In this document: positions 25,203 through 34,035 of the stretch, in pieces | Layout: the number at the start of each line of letters is the position of its first letter | Numbering within the stretch: position 1 is the first letter of the stretch | Assembly (NCBI GenBank): GCA_020634565.1 | Contig: JACKBN010000017.1 | Span: 1 to 64,000 of the forward strand | DNA: 64,000 bases | Source of the DNA: Ardenticatenaceae bacterium | GTDB taxonomy: Bacteria; Chloroflexota; Anaerolineae; Promineifilales; Promineifilaceae | Reading direction: 5' to 3' | Notes under the pieces: generated by a model | What the model saw: the letters and a program-made list of their open reading frames with translations, nothing else | Told to the model about the DNA's origin: nothing | Database searches by the model: none | Made by a program: the position numbers and the translations under genes

Positions 25203-26255
25203 ATGCAAACAGCAAGCGTGCTTTTGGCAGATGACCATGCTGTTGTCCGTACTGGCATTCGCACCGCCCTGGAAGATCTACCAAATCTGGAGATTGTGGG
25301 GGAAGTCGGCGACGGCAACGCGTTAATCAAGGCCCTGGAACAGTTACAGCCGGCCTGTCTATTGATTGACGTCACCATGCCAGATTTTGAGCCCATCTCC
25401 ACCATCAGATGGATTCGAGCCCGTTACCCCAAGCTCTACATTTTGGTGGTCAGCGCCTATGATGATGATATTTACGTGCAAGGCTTGTTAAGCGCAGGCG
25501 TCAACGGCTATCACCTCAAAGATCAACCCCTCAATGATTTGAGACTGGCGGTCACCCGCGTTTTGGCTGGCGAGCGCTGGATATCCAGCACCCTGCTCGA
25601 CAAACTGCTCAAGCCCCAGCAAGCCAACAACAACCTGCCGCAACTTTCGGGCCGCCAACGAGACATCCTGCGCCTTCTGCACGAGGGATCAGACAATCGC
25701 ACCATTGCCTCCGAGCTGAATCTCAGCATCAAAACCATTGAAAACCACCTTACCCGCCTGTATCGCCAACTTGGCGTACAAAACCGGTTGGCGGCCGCCA
25801 GCTTTGTCCACGAGCACCCTGAACTCATTGCCCATTCCGGCCTGCGCACGCCACAAGAGCCAGAGCCAATTCAGCTGCCTGTGGGCCTCCAAACCTCCAT
25901 TCTGGTGGTGGACGACAACAAACGGTACCGCAGCCAGCTGCGCCGCATGATCGGCAAGGTGCAGCCCAACGCCATGATTTATGAAGCGGGCAACATGGCC
26001 GAAGCACTGCATCTGGCCGAAAAAGTAGTGCCCTGGCTTTCCTTTGTGGATGTCGTTTTGGCGGATGAGGATGGCATTATTTGCACCAGGCGCATCAAGG
26101 CCAAGCTGCCGACTTCGCGCGTGGTTCTCATCAGCGCCTATCCCGATCGGGAATTTCACCGTCGTGGGTTAGAAGCGGGAGCCACGGCATTTTTAGACAA
26201 GAAAGATTTGGACGCGGCTACCCTGCGCCAAATTATTCAAGATGCGGTAGGTTAA
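25203..26255 (+). CDS. Response regulator with REC-LuxR HTH-REC architecture
   Basis: A 350-residue regulator. REC1 (residues 5-120) has D10/D11, phospho-acceptor D56, S84 and K106. A LuxR-type helix-turn-helix spans about 145-200 (LSGRQRDILRLLHEG, then IKTIENHLTRLYRQLGV). REC2 (231-350) again has intact D236/D237, D283, S311 and K333. NarL-type regulators normally stop after the HTH; the second complete receiver is unusual. The ATG at 25203 is chosen because the upstream extension would read through the GGGATTCCCC sites. Its stop overlaps the kinase start (TAATG), so the two are translationally coupled. The divergent sugar operon is the probable target. Confidence 0.88.
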   Translation: MQTASVLLADDHAVVRTGIRTALEDLPNLEIVGEVGDGNALIKALEQLQPACLLIDVTMPDFEPISTIRWIRARYPKLYILVVSAYDDDIYVQGLLSAGVNGYHLKDQPLNDLRLAVTRVLAGERWISSTLLDKLLKPQQANNNLPQLSGRQRDILRLLHEGSDNRTIASELNLSIKTIENHLTRLYRQLGVQNRLAAASFVHEHPELIAHSGLRTPQEPEPIQLPVGLQTSILVVDDNKRYRSQLRRMIGKVQPNAMIYEAGNMAEALHLAEKVVPWLSFVDVVLADEDGIICTRRIKAKLPTSRVVLISAYPDREFHRRGLEAGATAFLDKKDLDAATLRQIIQDAVG

Positions 26256-27856
26256 TGGCTTCCCAACCACTCTTACGCGCAATTGGCATCTCCAAACAGT
26301 ACGGCAGCCTGGCAGCCCTGCAAAATTTGAGCCTGGAAATTCGCCCCGGTGAAGTGGTGGGTTTGGCAGGCCGCAGTGGCGCGGGCAAATCCGTGCTGAT
26401 CGAAATTTTGGCTGGCCTGCAATCACCCGATTCCGGCTCCATTTTCTTCCAGGAAAAGCCCTTACAATGGCCGTTCAGGGCCAGTTCATACGGCATCAAT
26501 GTCATTCACCAGGAACCGCAATTAGCCGAACGGCTGGACGTGACCAGCAATATTTTTCTGGGCAACGAAATTTGCTGGCCGATTCTAGGCAAAGTTGTGC
26601 AGATTCCCAACCAGCGCAAAATGGACAAAGAGGCCGCCCGTTTGCTGCACTCGCTGGACGTACGGCTGCCCTCTTTGCATGAGCAGGCAGGCAATCTTTC
26701 CAGTGAGCGACGCCAGATGGTGGCTTTGGCTCAGGTCATGTCACGGCCGTCTCAAATTATTTTGGTAGACGACCCCAGCTCGCTGCTGAGTCTGCCCTAC
26801 CAGGAACGACTGCTTGATTTAATTCGGGAATGGCAAAAGAAGCAGATCGGCGTGCTTTTCAGCAGCCCAAATCTGGACCATTTGTTTGCCGTTACGGACC
26901 GCATCATTGTGCTGCGTCAGGGAAAGCTGGTTGACAACTATCGCACGGATGCCGCCAACCGGGAGCATATTGTGGCCGGGCTGGTAGGTACGGCCGATCG
27001 GCAGCAGCGCACGCCGGTGATCTGGGCATTGGATAGCTACTATCGGGCGCGAAAACAGGCCGAAACGCTGCGGCACAACCAAATTTTGCTGCGCCGCGAT
27101 CTGGCAGCGCAAGACAGCCTGAACCGGCAGTTGGTGGAGCAGTTGGCGGATCAGGTAAAAGCGCTGGACAGCGCCAACCTGGCCTTGCAAGACGCCCAGC
27201 GCCGCTTGCTTACCGAGCGCGAGCAGGAGCGCAAGCATCTGGCTCGTGAATTGCACGACCAAATGATTCAGGATTTATTGAGCCTGAACTATGAACTGGA
27301 GGATATGGTTTCCAAAGCGCTGCAAGGCCCGTCCATTGCGCCTGAACTGGAGGATATTCGCAGTGACATCCGTACACTGGTGGAGGATTTACGCCGCATT
27401 TGCCGGAATTTACGCCCGCCAACCATTGACAGCCTGGGCTTAGGCGCAGCGCTCACCTCCTATTTGCACGATTGGAGCAGCCGCACCGGAATTGAGGTGA
27501 AGCTGGAAATTGACGATAAATTTGGCCGTTTACCAGAAGAGATCGAGCTTTCTATTTTTCGCATTGTGCAGGAAGGGCTGAACAATATTCGCAAACATGC
27601 GGATGCCAGCTGTGCCGAAATTAGCTTAAAGCACACCTCGCCCCGGATGCTGCTGGTCTCTATTGCCGACAACGGAGTCGGCGTGCAAAACAGTTTTAAC
27701 TTGGGAGAGCTGGGGGAAAGCGGCCATTTTGGCCTATTGGGCATCAGCGAGCGTGTGGCTTTGCTGGGCGGACGGCTGCATTTTCAGAATTTGGCAGAGG
27801 GCGGCCTGTTTATCCAGGTAGAAATTCCACATCCGCGCGTAACCCATCAGGAATAG
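26255..27856 (+). CDS. ABC-ATPase / HisKA_3 histidine kinase fusion
   Basis: A 533-residue soluble fusion. Residues 1-245 form an ABC nucleotide-binding domain most like CUT2 sugar ATPases: Walker A GRSGAGKS (39-46), Q-loop HQEP (Q86), NIFLGNE. The catalytic parts are degenerate: signature LSSER, D173 in place of the catalytic Glu after Walker B (ILVDD), and Pro205 where the H-loop His is expected. A coiled coil (about 262-330) leads to the kinase core: EREQERKHLARELHDQ with phospho-acceptor His334, N-box GLNNIRKHA, ADNGVG and GLLGISER. No sensor or membrane segment exists apart from the ABC domain. Cotranslated with the response regulator and divergent from the sugar ABC operon, it probably senses ATP or transporter state; that role is inferred. 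Confidence 0.85.
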   Translation: MASQPLLRAIGISKQYGSLAALQNLSLEIRPGEVVGLAGRSGAGKSVLIEILAGLQSPDSGSIFFQEKPLQWPFRASSYGINVIHQEPQLAERLDVTSNIFLGNEICWPILGKVVQIPNQRKMDKEAARLLHSLDVRLPSLHEQAGNLSSERRQMVALAQVMSRPSQIILVDDPSSLLSLPYQERLLDLIREWQKKQIGVLFSSPNLDHLFAVTDRIIVLRQGKLVDNYRTDAANREHIVAGLVGTADRQQRTPVIWALDSYYRARKQAETLRHNQILLRRDLAAQDSLNRQLVEQLADQVKALDSANLALQDAQRRLLTEREQERKHLARELHDQMIQDLLSLNYELEDMVSKALQGPSIAPELEDIRSDIRTLVEDLRRICRNLRPPTIDSLGLGAALTSYLHDWSSRTGIEVKLEIDDKFGRLPEEIELSIFRIVQEGLNNIRKHADASCAEISLKHTSPRMLLVSIADNGVGVQNSFNLGELGESGHFGLLGISERVALLGGRLHFQNLAEGGLFIQVEIPHPRVTHQE

Positions 27857-27874
27857 CCAAAATTCAGGCTTACT

Positions 27875-29281
27875 TTACGAAACACGGCCGTTATTTTGGC
27901 GGGCGGCTACAGGGGAAAACCGATACGTCTGGCTGGCAGCATCCACGCTAAACCAGGGCTGGTAGCGCTTCTGGATGGCTTCCAGCGGGTAGATGAGCTG
28001 TTTTTTGTTGGTGGTTTCCAGAAGGTACGTACGGCCGTTCTCCTCATACAGCACCCAGGCATGCACCCCAACCGCATTTTCGCCCCACTCCGTGCGCCCC
28101 ACCACAAATTCAGCGGGAATGTCGAGCTCTTTTAGCTTGCGCCACGCCCACAGGGCATGATCTTCACAATCCCCCTTGCGCAGCGATTCAAATTCACCGG
28201 GATGCTGCCAAACGTCGCGCTGGTTGAACAGCTCCATATCGCGCACGTATTCACACTGCTGCAACCATTGGCAAATCTCCTCAATTGACCGCACCTGAAC
28301 GCGGCTCTCACCGTTGAGATAATGGGCAAACGGCCGTCTTGACCCCGCACCAAACTCCGTATGATGCACCTGCGCCGCTTCCTTCTCATAGCCGAGCGGC
28401 AGCTGATAATGATGCACCATCATCTCCAACAGCTGCGGGATGGGAATGGGCATTTCGGTCTGGCTGATGCGCCGGGAACGGCCGTCTGCCAGCGTCAGCG
28501 CCAGCAGCAGCGTTGGCTCCGGGGAACGGTTGCTTTGCACCGTTAGCAGTCGCAAAGAGGCCAACTGCTCAACCGGAATTTCCTGCTTGTGAAAGGGAAA
28601 ACGAATGACAATTTTGTCTGGCAGCAGTGTGAGCCGCCAGGTGAAATAGAAGCTCAAATACAAAAACAGGCCGCTAACCAGCAGGGGCCACAGGCCAAAA
28701 AAGAACATCAAAACCAGTTGGAAGCCAGTTTCATCAAAGGCGCTCCAGATGATGCCCCCACCGACCAGCAAACAAAGCAAACTAATACCCAGGCTAAAGA
28801 GGAAGGCTCGCAAACGGCCGTTAAACGTTTGCGGCAGCGGTTGGCGAATCAGCGCCTGCTGATCCACATGCAGCGCTGGCGCACGCTGCCTCAACTCCCC
28901 CATCAAATCAGCCACATCGCTGATGTGCCGCTCCAGAAAAACTGTGCGGTCATTACTCTTGATGATGAGCGCCATTTCGTTGCGCTTCACTGACTGAATC
29001 GCTTCGCAGGGCAGCGTGATCGTCCGACCAAACTGGCGAATGATCACCTCGGTGGCCGTTAGTTCAACCGAGCCGTAGGTAGCCACCAGCGACCAGCCCG
29101 CATAAAAGCTGTAGAGCAAAATAAAGCTCTCCACCACCAGCAGCCAGCCATAACTGCGGTCTGGCCAGACTGCCCAAACCAGCCCCAACATGAACAGGGT
29201 AAAGGGGAACAGGATAGCCCAAAGTATGCGAAAGAAACGGCCGTAAGAGTATCTTTTTAGCGTAACCACGGGTACAATCAT
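27875..29281 (-). CDS. Membrane protein with C-terminal transglutaminase-like domain
   Basis: A 468-residue protein. Two pairs of hydrophobic helices (about residues 20-65 and 155-210) carry PH-like beta-rich segments between and after them. The C-terminal 160 residues form a transglutaminase-like cysteine-peptidase fold with candidate catalytic Cys in KGDCEDHALWAW, His in VGVHAWVLYEE and an acidic/Asn position in LLETTNKK. The ATG is chosen at 29281, 21 nt inside a TTG-initiated frame. Activity could be peptidase or amidase; the substrate is unknown. Convergent with the ABC-kinase gene and divergent from the HtrA gene. Confidence 0.7.
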   Translation of the reverse strand: MIVPVVTLKRYSYGRFFRILWAILFPFTLFMLGLVWAVWPDRSYGWLLVVESFILLYSFYAGWSLVATYGSVELTATEVIIRQFGRTITLPCEAIQSVKRNEMALIIKSNDRTVFLERHISDVADLMGELRQRAPALHVDQQALIRQPLPQTFNGRLRAFLFSLGISLLCLLVGGGIIWSAFDETGFQLVLMFFFGLWPLLVSGLFLYLSFYFTWRLTLLPDKIVIRFPFHKQEIPVEQLASLRLLTVQSNRSPEPTLLLALTLADGRSRRISQTEMPIPIPQLLEMMVHHYQLPLGYEKEAAQVHHTEFGAGSRRPFAHYLNGESRVQVRSIEEICQWLQQCEYVRDMELFNQRDVWQHPGEFESLRKGDCEDHALWAWRKLKELDIPAEFVVGRTEWGENAVGVHAWVLYEENGRTYLLETTNKKQLIYPLEAIQKRYQPWFSVDAASQTYRFSPVAARQNNGRVS

Positions 29282-29424
29282 ATCCAATTCTCTTACAAAC
29301 AAAATGGCAACCCGCCCACCTGGATTCTCATACGCAGTTTAGGTCGCGTTTATCCTTTTTTTACAACTCTGTGCCACAATCACACTGTAAAATTAAGCCA
29401 TTAACCCTTTGGAGGTTTTTTTCC

Positions 29425-30735
29425 GTGAAAAGAACAACCCTTTTACTCACCTTTCTGGCCTTATTTGGCCTCATGCTTGCGGCCTGCGGCAACGCCACCG
29501 CCGCACCCACTGCAAACGATACGGCCGTTTCTAACGAAACCAGCACCGACAGCGGGATTGTTAACACCTCGGCCCAGAGCGACGTCGCCGTAGAGGAAGT
29601 CGCGCAAGACGTTACCGCCGACATCGTCACCACCCAAACCTATATTGACCTGTACAACCAGCTCAACGACTCCGTGGTGAACATTCAAGTTCTGGCTGAA
29701 GGGAACAGCACGTTCACAATGCCCATTGAAATCATCCCGGATCCAGACAACCCAGACGACCAACCGCTTGAACTTCCTGATGATTTTCACCAGGAACTCC
29801 AAGACATCCCCCAGCAAGGCCAGGGCTCCGGCTTTGTCTACGATACCGAAGGCCACATCATCACCAATAATCATGTTGTCGCCAACGCCATCCGCGTCAC
29901 CGTCGTCTTCTCCGATGACACCGAAGCCGAGGCCGAAGTTATCGGCACCGACCCCGGCTCCGATCTGGCCGTCATCAAAGTAGACGTCGATCCCGATCGC
30001 CTGCACCCCGTCACCATTGGCAACTCTGATGAGCTGCAAGTTGGCCAACTGGTTGCCGCTATCGGCAATCCGTTTGGGTTGGCAGGCTCTATGACGACTG
30101 GCATCATCTCTGGCTTGGGCCGCTCCCTGCCCAGCGGAGCCAGCGCCCCCAACGGCGGCACCTTCACCATTCCAGAAATCATCCAGACAGATACCGCGAT
30201 TAACCCTGGCAACTCTGGTGGCCCCCTGCTCAACCTAAGCGGTGAAGTCATCGGCGTTAATACCGCCATTCAAACCAATGGCCTCACGCTGGGTGCCACG
30301 CCCAGCTTTGGCGGCATCAGCTACGTTGTGCCGTCCAATATTGTGACCCAGGTTGTGCCGCAGCTCATCGAAAATGGTGAAATTGTCTACCCCTGGTTGG
30401 GCATCTCTGGCACCACGCTAGACGACGATCTGGCCCGCGCCATGGATCTGCCCGTAGAGCAAAATGGGGTACTCGTCTTCCAGGTTATCGAAGGTAGCCC
30501 CGCCGCTGAGGCTGGCCTGCGTGGCAGCGACGAGCAAATTACCATCAACGGGCTCGGCGCGGTTATTGGTGGCGATGTCATCACCAAGATGAATGATCAG
30601 GTGATTGACAACTTTGAAGATTTGCTCACTTACATCGTGCGCCAAACCAGTATTGGCCAGACCGTTACCCTGGAAATCATCCGGGAAGGCGAGCCGCAAA
30701 CAATCGAGGTGACTTTACAGGCACGGCCTGAGTAA
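29425..30735 (+). CDS. HtrA/DegP-type serine protease (S1C, PDZ), lipoprotein
   Basis: A 436-residue envelope quality-control protease. A GTG start after TTTGGAGG leads into a signal with lipobox LMLAAC, then a low-complexity T/A/S linker. The trypsin-like domain has His150 (ITNNHVV), Asp180 (GSDLAVIKV) and Ser264 (NPGNSGGPL). One C-terminal PDZ domain begins near WLGISGTTL and ends with IVRQTSIGQTVTLEIIREG. Lipid anchoring places it on the outer face of the cytoplasmic membrane. Confidence 0.93.
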   Translation: MKRTTLLLTFLALFGLMLAACGNATAAPTANDTAVSNETSTDSGIVNTSAQSDVAVEEVAQDVTADIVTTQTYIDLYNQLNDSVVNIQVLAEGNSTFTMPIEIIPDPDNPDDQPLELPDDFHQELQDIPQQGQGSGFVYDTEGHIITNNHVVANAIRVTVVFSDDTEAEAEVIGTDPGSDLAVIKVDVDPDRLHPVTIGNSDELQVGQLVAAIGNPFGLAGSMTTGIISGLGRSLPSGASAPNGGTFTIPEIIQTDTAINPGNSGGPLLNLSGEVIGVNTAIQTNGLTLGATPSFGGISYVVPSNIVTQVVPQLIENGEIVYPWLGISGTTLDDDLARAMDLPVEQNGVLVFQVIEGSPAAEAGLRGSDEQITINGLGAVIGGDVITKMNDQVIDNFEDLLTYIVRQTSIGQTVTLEIIREGEPQTIEVTLQARPE

Positions 30736-30750
30736 CCTGTTTGCCAATTG

Positions 30751-30835
30751 GCAAGTTTTCGAGTGGCAAGTTTGCTAGGTGCAGATGGCAAGTTATCGTT
30801 GTCATCTACCACCTGCTGCTTGCCACTTTTTACTT
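30751..30835. repeat. Intergenic GGCAAGT repeats with inverted partner
   Basis: GGCAAGT occurs at about 30750, 30764 and 30787, and its reverse, ACTTGCC-type, at about 30819-30827 (CTTGCCACTT). This is the same 7-nt word that is tandemly repeated inside menD at 6910, here in a non-coding gap between the htrA and thioredoxin genes. Confidence 0.7.
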
Positions 30836-30956
30836 TTCGCTCACTGTCATATTCAATGGCTTCATGCTAAAATGACTTTAAGCAAACCACAGAAAACATC
30901 GCAAAGCGTCAAGCCGTTTTCTGTGGTTTACTAAGACCACTCAACGAGGTTAAGCT

Positions 30957-31775
30957 GTGATTATCGACGTAAACGAAGAAACTTTTATTGAGGATGTGCT
31001 GGAACAGTCCGAAGAACTGCCAGTCATCGTTGATTTTTGGGCCCCCTGGTGTGGGCCTTGTCGTATGTTAAGCCCCATTTTGGAGCGACTGGCTGCTGAC
31101 CCCAGCCTGAATTTTGTATTGGCCAAAGTCAATGTAGATAACAACCCAAACCTGTCCATGCAGTACCGGGTACAAAGCATTCCGGCCGTATTGGCCTTTG
31201 TCGATGGTGATGTCGCTGATGAATTTATCGGCGTGCAGCCAGAACCTAAAATTCGCCAGTTCATTCAGAAGCTAATTCCCACGGAATTGGATGAAGCGTT
31301 GCATGATGCCCAAAGCTTGCTAGGCACCCGCCACTGGGTAAAAGCGGAACAAATGCTGCGTGATCTCATCGAAGAATATCCCGCCCGATCCGATCTGGCG
31401 CTCAACCTGGCCAAATCGCTGCTGGCCCAGGGCGAAGGGTGCGAAGCGCGCGATTACCTGAAAAGTGTTAAAGATGGCCAGGAGTTGGTTGAAGCAGAAA
31501 AGCTGCTGCCGCTGGCCAACTATCTTTGCCTGATTGCCGAAGATTTGACGGAGGAAGACGAACTGCCCGAGTTGGAAGTTCAGTACCGGCAAGCCGCTCG
31601 GCTGATTAGCCGCGGCAATCTGGCGGCGGCGCTGGATGGCTTGCTGGACGTGCTGCGCCAGGATAAACGATACGGCGAGGCACGTCAGGTGATGGTCGCC
31701 ATGTTTGCCTTGCTGGGTGACGATGATGATCTAACGCAGACGTATCGTGCTGAGTTGGCTTCTGTCTTGTTTTAG
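30957..31775 (+). CDS. Thioredoxin-TPR protein (CnoX/YbbN-like)
   Basis: A 272-residue cytosolic protein. The N-terminal thioredoxin domain has the redox motif WAPWCGPCR (Cys32/Cys35) and cis-Pro in SIPAVLAFVDGD. The rest, from about residue 115, is helical with tetratricopeptide-like repeats, the layout of the chaperedoxin CnoX/YbbN family, which binds unfolded proteins and passes them to chaperones. The start is a GTG after GAGGT. Unlike the SxxC active site of E. coli CnoX, both cysteines are present, so thiol-disulfide activity is expected. Confidence 0.88.
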   Translation: MIIDVNEETFIEDVLEQSEELPVIVDFWAPWCGPCRMLSPILERLAADPSLNFVLAKVNVDNNPNLSMQYRVQSIPAVLAFVDGDVADEFIGVQPEPKIRQFIQKLIPTELDEALHDAQSLLGTRHWVKAEQMLRDLIEEYPARSDLALNLAKSLLAQGEGCEARDYLKSVKDGQELVEAEKLLPLANYLCLIAEDLTEEDELPELEVQYRQAARLISRGNLAAALDGLLDVLRQDKRYGEARQVMVAMFALLGDDDDLTQTYRAELASVLF

Positions 31776-31782
31776 AATTTAA

Positions 31783-31845
31783 CCGCGGAGGTCGCGGAGA
31801 ACGCAGAGAAAAAATATAAACTCCGCGTTCTCTGCGACTTTTGCG
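31783..31845. repeat. CGCGGAGA palindromic repeat, intergenic copy
   Basis: An 18-nt arm at 31791-31808 matches the reverse complement of 31821-31838 at 16 of 18 positions, with an A-rich loop. Same family as the copies inside menD (7172) and menE (11760). Confidence 0.8.
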
Positions 31846-31858
31846 ATGCATATTTAGA

Positions 31859-31890
31859 CGCCCGATGAGATGTGTCGGGCGTTTTGTTTT
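31859..31890 (+). terminator. Intrinsic terminator after the thioredoxin gene
   Basis: CGCCCGA and TCGGGCG form a 7-bp stem with a 9-nt loop, followed by TTTTGTTTT. It lies just before the next start codon, which argues against the alternative GTG start at 31872. Confidence 0.8.
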
Positions 31891-31892
31891 GT

Positions 31893-32846
31893 ATGATTGT
31901 TTCGTCGAAGGTTACGGCCGTATTTCACCAAAAACCCCTGCTCACGTATCTGGCAGGCCGCTTCACCTACCAGACAAGCGAGGTTTGGCAGGCGCGCATT
32001 GAAGCGGGAGAAGTGACCTGCAACGGCCGTCCCATCACTACGCCCCAGCAAATTGTGCGCCAGGGAGACGTCATTGCCTGTGATTTGCCTGACCCACCGA
32101 TGCCAGACGTGAACCTGGATTATGAGGTTTTATACGAAGATGAGTGGCTGCTGGCGGTGAACAAGCCGGGTAATTTGAAGGTGCATGGACACGGCCGTTT
32201 CATCAAAGCCAACCTCGTTTACCAACTGCGCCACAACCACACGCCCCCCTACCCTGAAGCCACGCTGATCAACCGGCTGGACCGCGACACCTCCGGCATT
32301 GTGCTGCTGGCGCGGGACGCCGACACGCTGCGCGCCGTGCAAACCCAATTTGCCGAACGCACTGTGCAAAAAACATACCTGGCCGTTATCCACGGCATTC
32401 CCGAGTGGCAAAGCCGCGAAGTGGACCTGCCCATTGGCCGCCTGTCCAGCGCCGAGGGCGTTTATCGCTACGGCGTTATGGCTGAGGGCAAACCGGCACA
32501 AACGTTGGTGGAATTGGTACGGCCGTTTCCACCCCACCATGCCCTTGTTCGCCTCAACCCCAAAACCGGACGCACCCACCAGCTGCGCGTCCATCTGGCG
32601 GCGCTGGGCCGTCCCATTGTGGGCGACCGACTTTACACCATGAGCGACGCCGACTATCTGGCCTGGTGTGAAGACAAAAGCAGCGACGACGCACCACTGC
32701 CGCGCCATGCCCTACACTGCGCCCAAACCACCATCTGGCATCCGCATGAGAAACGGCCGCTTACCCTCACGGCCCCCCTCGCCCCAGACATCCGCGCTTT
32801 TTTGCAGACGCTCGACCCCACGGTGACCGATGATCCCGAACTTTGA
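31893..32846 (+). CDS. RluA-family pseudouridine synthase
   Basis: A 317-residue RNA-modification enzyme. A short S4-like N-terminal region (LLTYLAGRFTYQT through VRQGDVI) precedes the catalytic domain, with YEDEWLLAVNKPGNLKVHGHGR, the active-site Asp130 in NRLDRDTSG, TYLAVIHG and LNPKTGRTHQLRVHLAALGRPIVGDRLY. It isomerises uridines in rRNA or tRNA; the exact target cannot be told. The ATG is chosen after the terminator hairpin; the ribosome site is weak. It overlaps the next gene by 17 nt. Confidence 0.92.
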   Translation: MIVSSKVTAVFHQKPLLTYLAGRFTYQTSEVWQARIEAGEVTCNGRPITTPQQIVRQGDVIACDLPDPPMPDVNLDYEVLYEDEWLLAVNKPGNLKVHGHGRFIKANLVYQLRHNHTPPYPEATLINRLDRDTSGIVLLARDADTLRAVQTQFAERTVQKTYLAVIHGIPEWQSREVDLPIGRLSSAEGVYRYGVMAEGKPAQTLVELVRPFPPHHALVRLNPKTGRTHQLRVHLAALGRPIVGDRLYTMSDADYLAWCEDKSSDDAPLPRHALHCAQTTIWHPHEKRPLTLTAPLAPDIRAFLQTLDPTVTDDPEL

Positions 32847-33477
32847 CCACATTTATTGGCTAGGTGGCTCCCCCTGCGCAGGCAAAAGCAGCATTGCCCA
32901 CCAATTGGCGGAGCAATTTGATCTGCACCTTTACCATTGCGACACGGAATTTGAGCGTCAGCAAGCGCAAGTGACGGCCGAATCTGCCCCCACCATTCAC
33001 CAACTGCACCAGCTTTCCTGCGATGAGCTGTGGCTGCGCCCCGTAGCCGAGCAGCTGCGCACGGAGATTGTCTACCAGGAAGAACAGTTCCAGCTGATTC
33101 TGGCCGATTTGCGCCAGCTCCCAGCCAAGCAAAAGATTTTGGTAGAAGGCTCTGCCTTGATGCCTACGGCCGTATTCCCCTATCTGTCTCGCCCGGCACA
33201 AGCGATCTGGTTGGTGCCCACCGCTACCTTCCAGCGCCACCATTACGCCCAGCGCCCCTGGATTCACGACGTGTTGCAAGATTGCACCCAGCCAGCCCAG
33301 GCGTTTGAAAATTGGATGCAGCGGGACATTGCCTATGCGAATTGGATCAGGCAAGAAACGGCCGTACGCCAGCTCAACTGTTTGGTCGTAGACGGCCGTC
33401 ATTCAATCGAGGAAAATTGCCGCCGCGTGGCTCAGGCACTGGGCTTACAAATCAACCTTAACGAGAAAACGCTATGA
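32830..33477 (+). CDS. P-loop kinase-like protein, unknown substrate
   Basis: A 215-residue cytosolic protein with an N-terminal Walker A motif, WLGGSPCAGKSS (residues 10-21), followed by YHCDTEFERQQ and, mid-protein, KILVEGSALMPTAVFPYL, the layout of small nucleotide or metabolite kinases. It overlaps rluA upstream and the SNase gene downstream (ATGA), so the three are translationally coupled. A specific substrate cannot be assigned. Confidence 0.6.
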   Translation: MIPNFDHIYWLGGSPCAGKSSIAHQLAEQFDLHLYHCDTEFERQQAQVTAESAPTIHQLHQLSCDELWLRPVAEQLRTEIVYQEEQFQLILADLRQLPAKQKILVEGSALMPTAVFPYLSRPAQAIWLVPTATFQRHHYAQRPWIHDVLQDCTQPAQAFENWMQRDIAYANWIRQETAVRQLNCLVVDGRHSIEENCRRVAQALGLQINLNEKTL

Positions 33478-34001
33478 ACAAACCAACAACTGCTCGATTT
33501 TTCTGGCTGGGCTGGGCGATTCTGCTGCTGACCGCCTGTGATTTGCTGCCGCCCGCGGCCAGCACCGATTTGCTGGCCGCCGATGCCCCCCAACTGCCAG
33601 ACGCACCCAGCGAAACGGCCGTTGTCACCGACATAATTGATGGCGATACGATCAATGTGCTGATAGACGGCCGTTCCTACCGCGTGCGCTACATCGGCAT
33701 CGACACCCCAGAGCGGGACGAAGCCTGCTACAGCGAAGCCACCCAGGCCAACGCCGCCTTTGTCGAAGGGGCGACCGTACGCCTGGTGCAAGACACCAAC
33801 AATACCGATCGCTATGATCGGCTGCTGCGCTACGTGTACGTGGACGAAGTGCTGGTTAATGCGGAGCTGGTCGCTGGCGGCTGGGCCGAATCCAAACGGT
33901 ACCCGCCGGATGATGCGCTTTTCGATTATTTCGAGGAATTAGAAGCTGCTGCCGCCGAGCAGCAGTTAGGTTGCTATCCTACCGGCGTGTTCTCACGCTA
34001 G
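33474..34001 (+). CDS. Thermonuclease-like (SNase) lipoprotein
   Basis: A 175-residue secreted nuclease. The lipobox is LLTAC (Cys22). The SNase fold shows DIIDGDTINV (53-62), VRYIGIDTPE with candidate catalytic Arg72, Asp77, Thr78 and Glu80, and DRYDRLLRY (112-120) holding the second catalytic Arg. It is expected to cut DNA or RNA using calcium at the cell surface. The start overlaps the preceding gene by 4 nt. Confidence 0.88.
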   Translation: MNKPTTARFFWLGWAILLLTACDLLPPAASTDLLAADAPQLPDAPSETAVVTDIIDGDTINVLIDGRSYRVRYIGIDTPERDEACYSEATQANAAFVEGATVRLVQDTNNTDRYDRLLRYVYVDEVLVNAELVAGGWAESKRYPPDDALFDYFEELEAAAAEQQLGCYPTGVFSR

Positions 34002-34035
34002 GGTTAGCTGCTCAGAAAATGCTGGCAATCATCAT

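Noticed and set aside
31872..31892. Upstream GTG start for the RluA-family gene
   Set aside because: It lies inside the terminator hairpin at 31859-31881; the ATG at 31893 is preferred.
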